Of a DNA stretch of 64,000 nt, positions 59,678-64,000 are shown one piece after another (position 1 is the stretch's first letter; each line of letters begins with the position of its first letter). Location: the NCBI RefSeq assembly GCF_012641405.1, contig NZ_JABAII010000008.1, positions 124,001 to 188,000 on the forward strand, given 5' to 3'. This DNA comes from Rhizobium sp. P40RR-XXII. GTDB lineage: Bacteria; Pseudomonadota; Alphaproteobacteria; Rhizobiales; Rhizobiaceae. The notes beneath the pieces are model-generated. The model was given only the letters and a program-made list of their open reading frames with translations, did not search any database and was not told the origin of the DNA. The translations under genes and the position numbers were made by a program.

Positions 59678-61211
59678 TCAGGCATGCGCAACCAACCGCT
59701 CGCCGGCAATGCGATAGGAGATGGCTTCGGCGAGATGGATGCGCCCGACGGTCGGCCTTGTCGTCGAGATCGGCAAGGGTGCGTGCCACCTTGAGGATGC
59801 GATGATAGCCACGGGCCGAGAACTTCATTTTCTCTGCCGCATCGCGCAGCAACTGCAGACCGGCAGCGTCCGGCTCGGCGATGGTTTCGATCATCGCGGT
59901 CGAACAGCGGGCGTTGGTCGAAACGTTCTTCACGCCAGCCCTTTCGAAACGTTCCCGCTGCCGTTCACGGGCACGGGCGACGCGGAGCGCGACATCGGCA
60001 CTCTTTTCGGCCGCTGTCGGCCGGATGAGATCGGCGGCCGATACCGCCGGCACGTCGATGCGGATATCGATACGATCGAGCAAGGGGCCGGAAATGCGGC
60101 CCTGATAATCGCTGGCACAGCGTGGTCCACGGGCGCAGGTGTGGCCCGGTTCGCCGGCCATGCCGCAGCGGCAGGGATTCATCGCCGCCACGAGCTGGAT
60201 GCCGGCCGGATAGGAGACACGGTGGTTTGCCCTGGCAATAACGCACTCTCCGGTTTCCAGCGGCTGACGCAGCGCATCGAGTGCCTGTGGCGAAAATTCC
60301 GGCAGCTCGTCGAGGAACAGAATGCCGTGATGGGCGAGCGATGCTTCCCCCGGCCTGGCGCGCAGGCCGCCGCCGACAAGCGCCGCCATGGTGGCTGAGT
60401 GATGCGGCGCTCGATAGGGCCGCCGATCGGAGAGCTTGCCGCCGGAAAGCTGACCGGCGATCGAATGGATCATCGACACCTCAAGCAATTCGGTTGTCGA
60501 CAATGGAGGCAGGATTGACGGCAGGCGAGAGGCGAGCATAGACTTACCGGAACCGGGAGGTCCGACGAAAAGCAGGTTATGCCCGCCGGCCGCCGCCACT
60601 TCCAAGGCGCGTTTGGCACTTTCCTGCCCCTTGATATCGGCAAGATCGGGCAGATTGGCAGCATTGGAGCGAACGGACGGTTCCGGCCGTGACAGGACCT
60701 GGGTGCCACGGAAATGATTGGCGAGCGCGATCAGGCTGCGTGGCGCCAGGATGTCGATCTCCTTGCCGGCCCAGGCTGCTTCCGGCCCGCTTTCGGCCGG
60801 GCAGATCAGCCCCTTGCCCATGGCATTGGCGGCGATCGCCGCGGGAAGCGCGCCGGCAACCGGTGCGATCGTGCCGTCGAGATTGAGTTCGCCGATGACG
60901 GTATAGGACGACAGGGCATCAGCCGGGATCGCGCCAAGCGCCGCCATCAGACCGAGTGCGATCGCAAGATCGAAGTGGCTGCCCTCCTTGGGCAGGTCCG
61001 CCGGCGCGAGATTGACGGTGACTTTCTTCGGCGGCAAGGCAAGGCCGGAGGCGTGCAGCGCCGCCTGGACCCGCTCCCGGCTTTCGGCGACTGCCTTGTC
61101 GGGCAGGCCGACAATATGCATCAGCACCTTTCCCGGCGCGATCATCACCTGCACTTCTACCGGTACGCCTTCGATACCCTGAAACGCAACCGTACTGACG
61201 CGCGCCACCAT
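59678..61211 (-). pseudogene. comM: ComM/YifB Mg-chelatase-like protein, C-terminal frameshift
   Basis: An N-terminal Lon-like domain, the AAA+ Walker A GPPGSGKS, the RAPHHSAT motif and a zinc-binding cysteine cluster (CRCGMAGEPGHTC) are intact. The frame breaks at about 59750-59760, after TLADLDDKA. In the next frame it would continue TVGRIHLAEAISYRIAG and stop at 59678, the normal ComM end. As read, the protein instead runs to 59586 with an unrelated tail of about 60 residues, ending inside cysK. ComM is a branch-migration helicase helping natural transformation. One base too many is the simplest cause, real or technical. Confidence 0.85.
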
Positions 61212-61323
61212 GCCCTATCCCCCGTCACCGAACCCGTTTGCCGTTACGTGCCCCGATCAGCAAACTTCGGGTTGCAATCTGGCATAAGACAAAGAATGAA
61301 ACAAGAACAATAAACGAACAAAG

Positions 61324-61365
61324 CTTCACCCAGGCATGTCGAAATCATCGATATGCCTGGTGAAG
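61324..61365. other. Hairpin between comM and gshB
   Basis: CTTCACCCAGGCAT (61324-61337) pairs with ATGCCTGGTGAAG (61353-61365) with one bulged C and a 15-base loop. It lies 40 bp after the gshB stop on the minus strand. No T-run follows, so it may be a weak terminator or a 3'-end structure. Confidence 0.5.
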
Positions 61366-61404
61366 GCTATTGATCAGCTGGAAAGCATGGCGGGGAACTG
61401 CCGA

Positions 61405-62352
61405 TCAGGCCCGCTTGGCTTCGATCGCATCCCAGAGCAGGCTGGCGATATCGGCGCCGCCGAAGCGCTTGACTTCGCGGATGCCGGTCGGCGACGTGAC
61501 GTTGATCTCGGTCATATAGTCGCCGATGACGTCGATGCCGACGAGCAGGAAGCCGCGCTCTTTCAGGGCCGGGCCGATGCGCTTACAGATTTCCTGTTCG
61601 CGCGCCGTCAGCTCGGTGGCTTCGGCGCGACCGCCGACATGCATATTGGAGCGGGCGTCGTGCTCGGCCGGCACGCGGTTTATGGCGCCGACGGCTTCGC
61701 CATCGACGAGGATGATGCGCTTGTCGCCCTTGCGCACGTCAGGCAGGTATTGCTGGGCGATGAAGGGCTCGCGGAAGAGCTGGCCGAACATCTCAAGCAG
61801 GGACGAGAGATTGCGGTCATCACGCGTCGAGTGGAAGACGCCGGCGCCGCCGTTGCCGTAAAGCGGCTTCAGGATGATATCGCCCATCTCATCGCGGAAG
61901 CGGCGGATTTCGGCGGGATCGCGGGTGATCAGCGTCTTCGGCATGAGATCGGCAAATTCGGTGACGAAGATCTTTTCCGGCGAATTGCGCACCCAGGCCG
62001 GATCATTGACGACGAGCGTCTTCGGATGGATGCGCTCCAAGAGATGCGTCGAGGTGATATAGGCCATGTCGAATGGCGGGTCCTGGCGCAGCAGAACAAC
62101 GTCCATGGTCGAGAGATCGACGCGCTCGGGTTCGCCGAGCTCGAAGTGATCGTCCTTAACGTCACGCAGGATCATCGGCTCGACGGAGGCATAGATCTTG
62201 CCGTCGCGCATGCTCAGCCGCTCGGGCGTATAGTGGAAGAGCTTGTAGCCGCGGTTCTGTGCCTCGAGGCTCATGGCGAAGGTCGAGTCACCCGCAATGT
62301 TGATGCTCTTCACATGGTCCATCTGGACCGCAACATTCTTGATACCAGCCAT
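61405..62352 (-). CDS. gshB: Glutathione synthetase
   Basis: A 315-residue ATP-grasp enzyme that joins gamma-glutamylcysteine and glycine. Segments typical of prokaryotic GshB include QMDHVKSINIAGDSTFAM at the start (quoted in part), LLRQDPPFDMAYI, LKPLYGNGGAGVF and the C-terminal INVTSPTGIREV. ATG 62352 gives the usual length; a longer frame adds 19 residues without support. comM is downstream on the same strand. Confidence 0.96.
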   Translation of the reverse strand: MAGIKNVAVQMDHVKSINIAGDSTFAMSLEAQNRGYKLFHYTPERLSMRDGKIYASVEPMILRDVKDDHFELGEPERVDLSTMDVVLLRQDPPFDMAYITSTHLLERIHPKTLVVNDPAWVRNSPEKIFVTEFADLMPKTLITRDPAEIRRFRDEMGDIILKPLYGNGGAGVFHSTRDDRNLSSLLEMFGQLFREPFIAQQYLPDVRKGDKRIILVDGEAVGAINRVPAEHDARSNMHVGGRAEATELTAREQEICKRIGPALKERGFLLVGIDVIGDYMTEINVTSPTGIREVKRFGGADIASLLWDAIEAKRA

Positions 62353-62444
62353 AGTCAGCCCTCGCTCGAATTTGCGGACAGATGTAGGTCGGCCCGCATT
62401 CAAACGCAACGGCTATTCAATAGCTTCCGTCAAGGCTGATCGGT

Positions 62445-62948
62445 TCAGGCGGCGAGGCCCTGCGCGCCGCCCTGGCGGACGAAGTTGCGCAGCCGATACG
62501 CCATGCTCAAAGGCTTCGGGAACGGCCTGCGTAAAAAGGCGACCTTGCGCAAATAGCGGTCGATGCGCCATGTCGCCCAGGTGCCACCGGCGAAATAGGC
62601 GACGTCGCCGGCGCTGAGCGTACGCTCGACGCCGTCTTCGGTGGTGATATGCACTTCGCCTTCGAGGATCATCACCGTTTCGTCCCAGCCGAAATACCAG
62701 CGAAATTCGCCGGCGGTGCAATCCCACAGCGCCGTCATGGCGGCATCGTCCTGCCCACGCGAATGCTCGGCGATGCGGGCAACCGGATTGCCCGCCAGGA
62801 TCCAGGAGGGCTCGATCGGCGACGGCTTCATTTCCATCTCGGCGCTGGCGCCGGCGACGAAGCTTTTCGATTGCGGCAGCGCGACGACCGCCGGGACGGC
62901 ACGCGCGGCAAAGGCCGCCATGCTCGTCAACATCAGTTTCAAGACCAT
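62445..62948 (-). CDS. Cupin-domain protein
   Basis: A 167-residue protein with a short hydrophobic N-terminus (VLKLMLTSMAAFAARAVPAV) and a cupin barrel (GEFRWYFGWDETVMILEGEVHI, then GDVAYFAGGTWATWRI). It fits the RmlC-like (DUF861) cupins, where a single metal site or none is kept. Function unknown. GGGGGA before ATG 62948 fixes the start. Confidence 0.82.
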   Translation of the reverse strand: MVLKLMLTSMAAFAARAVPAVVALPQSKSFVAGASAEMEMKPSPIEPSWILAGNPVARIAEHSRGQDDAAMTALWDCTAGEFRWYFGWDETVMILEGEVHITTEDGVERTLSAGDVAYFAGGTWATWRIDRYLRKVAFLRRPFPKPLSMAYRLRNFVRQGGAQGLAA

Positions 62949-63046
62949 GCAATCCCCCAAAATTCCATGCGCGTCTGCGATCTCATCGCATGGAAGCGGT
63001 AACGGCGCGGTTCATGAAACCCAGCGCATTTTAACGATTGCAGCGA

Positions 63047-64000
63047 TCAGGCCGAAAAGCCTTCGATCGTGCAGACGATCATGTCATGGTCGGATAGCGG
63101 TTTGCCCTCTTCATTGAGGGAGGAAACAAGGTGGCTTTCGCCGATCTTCAAACCGCGGGTGATGAACCAGTCGAGCTTCATGGTGCGATCGGGAAAGCGC
63201 GTGATCAGGCTCGGGCGTGTGCTCGTCTGATCCAGCGGCCCGCCGTGGCATTCGAAGCCGCAACCCTCGGCCATGGCAAACAGCGTATCGGTCGAGTAAT
63301 CGCCGCCGGTGTGGTTGCCGGTATTGAGATCGCCGCCGATCAGGATGGGCAGGCCTGGTGCGAAGGCTTCGACAACATCGATCAGCGCCGCCATCTGCCG
63401 CTCGCGATAGGCAGCGGTCGCCACGCTTTCGAGGTGAACGGAAACAGCGACGATGGGACCGGCCTCCGTTGCGACGATGGCGCCAAGAGCACAGCGATCG
63501 CCGATGCGCGGCTGTTCGTTGCTATCGTTGAACCAGACGGCCTCGCCCGGCAGGCGGATCATGAAAGCATCCTTCAGGGCGACGGCGGCCATCAGCGCAT
63601 TGCCGTGAAAGCCCTTTTCGTTGAAATCGTCGCGGCAGTAGGAGCGCTCGATTTCCGAGCCGAGGCTGAGCTCCAGGAACTCGACGCCATAGGCATGGTT
63701 CATACCGAGCTCATCGGCGATAACAGCGGTCGGGTCGCGTTGCTCGGTGCGGGCCATGCCCTGATCCATTTCCGACAGCAGGATCAGCGGCGCCCCCGTC
63801 GCCCGCAGCTTGGCAGCACTTTCCTCAGGAAACAGGCAGCGCTCGAGATTCCACGCAGCGACTGTAAACGGGAAGGACAAGGCCTCGATTTGCGCATCAG
63901 CCCCGCCGATGCGCACCGTATTCAGGCAGGCGAGCGATGAGAGCTTCGCGGCGTGAACGGCCGGGGTCTTTTCGAGCAAGACGAAGCTCTTGCGCTCCTC
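63047..64000 (-). CDS. Endonuclease/exonuclease/phosphatase-family protein, 5' end cut
   Basis: At least 310 residues of the DNase I-like EEP fold: AAWNLERCLFPE, LLSEMDQG (catalytic Glu), VHLES, GGDLNTGNH and a C-terminal LSDHDMIV (catalytic His). The substrate may be nucleic acid or a phospholipid/inositide; it cannot be decided here. The frame stays open to position 64000 past a possible TTG at 63979, so the true start is probably outside the window. Confidence 0.85.
   Translation of the reverse strand, partial: EERKSFVLLEKTPAVHAAKLSSLACLNTVRIGGADAQIEALSFPFTVAAWNLERCLFPEESAAKLRATGAPLILLSEMDQGMARTEQRDPTAVIADELGMNHAYGVEFLELSLGSEIERSYCRDDFNEKGFHGNALMAAVALKDAFMIRLPGEAVWFNDSNEQPRIGDRCALGAIVATEAGPIVAVSVHLESVATAAYRERQMAALIDVVEAFAPGLPILIGGDLNTGNHTGGDYSTDTLFAMAEGCGFECHGGPLDQTSTRPSLITRFPDRTMKLDWFITRGLKIGESHLVSSLNEEGKPLSDHDMIVCTIEGFSA

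Noticed and set aside
1..64000. tRNA, rRNA, insertion sequence, phage or CRISPR array
   Set aside because: No cloverleaf, transposase, integrase or regularly spaced repeat array was recognised while reading both strands; a tRNA or repeat search tool would be decisive.

Overview
The window is a stretch of alphaproteobacterial chromosome, almost certainly from the Rhizobiales and most likely Rhizobium. Evidence is the high G+C content, the rhizobial gene orders (sppA-ihfB-lapA; lptC-lptA-lptB-rpoN-hpf-ptsN; hrcA next to rph; dnaA next to rpsT; mutM-ubiE-ubiB), and several families of rhizobial intergenic palindromic repeats. It is ordinary chromosome: no phage, insertion sequence, CRISPR array, tRNA or rRNA was seen.

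Layout. 1-7.8 kb: the end of a GNAT gene, the leftward sppA-ihfB-lapA set, then the rightward lipopolysaccharide-export and nitrogen sigma-factor operon (lptC, lptA, lptB, rpoN, hpf, ptsN). 7.8-13.6 kb: grpE and hrcA, with a GFA-type gene between them on the other strand, then rph, a VOC protein, rdgB and hemW. 13.7-23.1 kb: an EamA/LysR pair, dnaA, an 870-bp non-coding region, rpsT, an enoyl-CoA hydratase, mutM, ubiE and ubiB. 23.3-30.8 kb: a six-gene accessory operon, discussed below. 30.9-38.8 kb: accessory genes, including a VapBC toxin-antitoxin pair, an ArsR/SRPBCC/GFA operon, an MFS pump and two LysR pairs. 39-43.9 kb: coaBC, a class II glutamine amidotransferase, a 24-codon leader-like ORF with an attenuator-like structure, and otsB-otsA. 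43.9-47.5 kb: the choline-O-sulfate locus (LysR, choX, betC). 47.6-64 kb: molbindin, trmO, an orphan solute-binding protein, a frameshifted XRE regulator, prfC, dut, several exporters, cysK, a frameshifted comM, gshB, a cupin and a nuclease-like protein cut by the window edge.

Most interesting system. Between ubiB and coaBC lies one tightly packed rightward operon. It encodes a histidine-ammonia-lyase homologue without the MIO-forming Ala-Ser-Gly triad, a hydantoinase-type amidohydrolase, an M20 N-carbamoyl-amino-acid hydrolase, a DUF917 protein (now linked to thiohydantoin desulfuration), a TfoX-like protein, and a urocanase homologue altered at usually conserved urocanase positions. Together these match every step of bacterial catabolism of ergothioneine, or of a close relative such as S-methyl-ergothioneine, to glutamate: trimethylamine elimination, hydration, desulfuration, ring opening and decarbamoylation. 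The individual families are known. The exact substrate, the role of the TfoX-like gene, and the absence of a local transporter or regulator are open questions.

Second theme. A dispersed palindromic repeat, bounded by TAGAG and CTCTA, exactly fills the gaps between two convergent gene pairs and supplies the stop codons of both genes in each pair. Other repeat families supply a stop codon, a C-terminal peptide tail and possibly a ribosome-binding site elsewhere in the window. Two genes, the XRE regulator and comM, carry single-base frameshifts that could be real decay or assembly errors.
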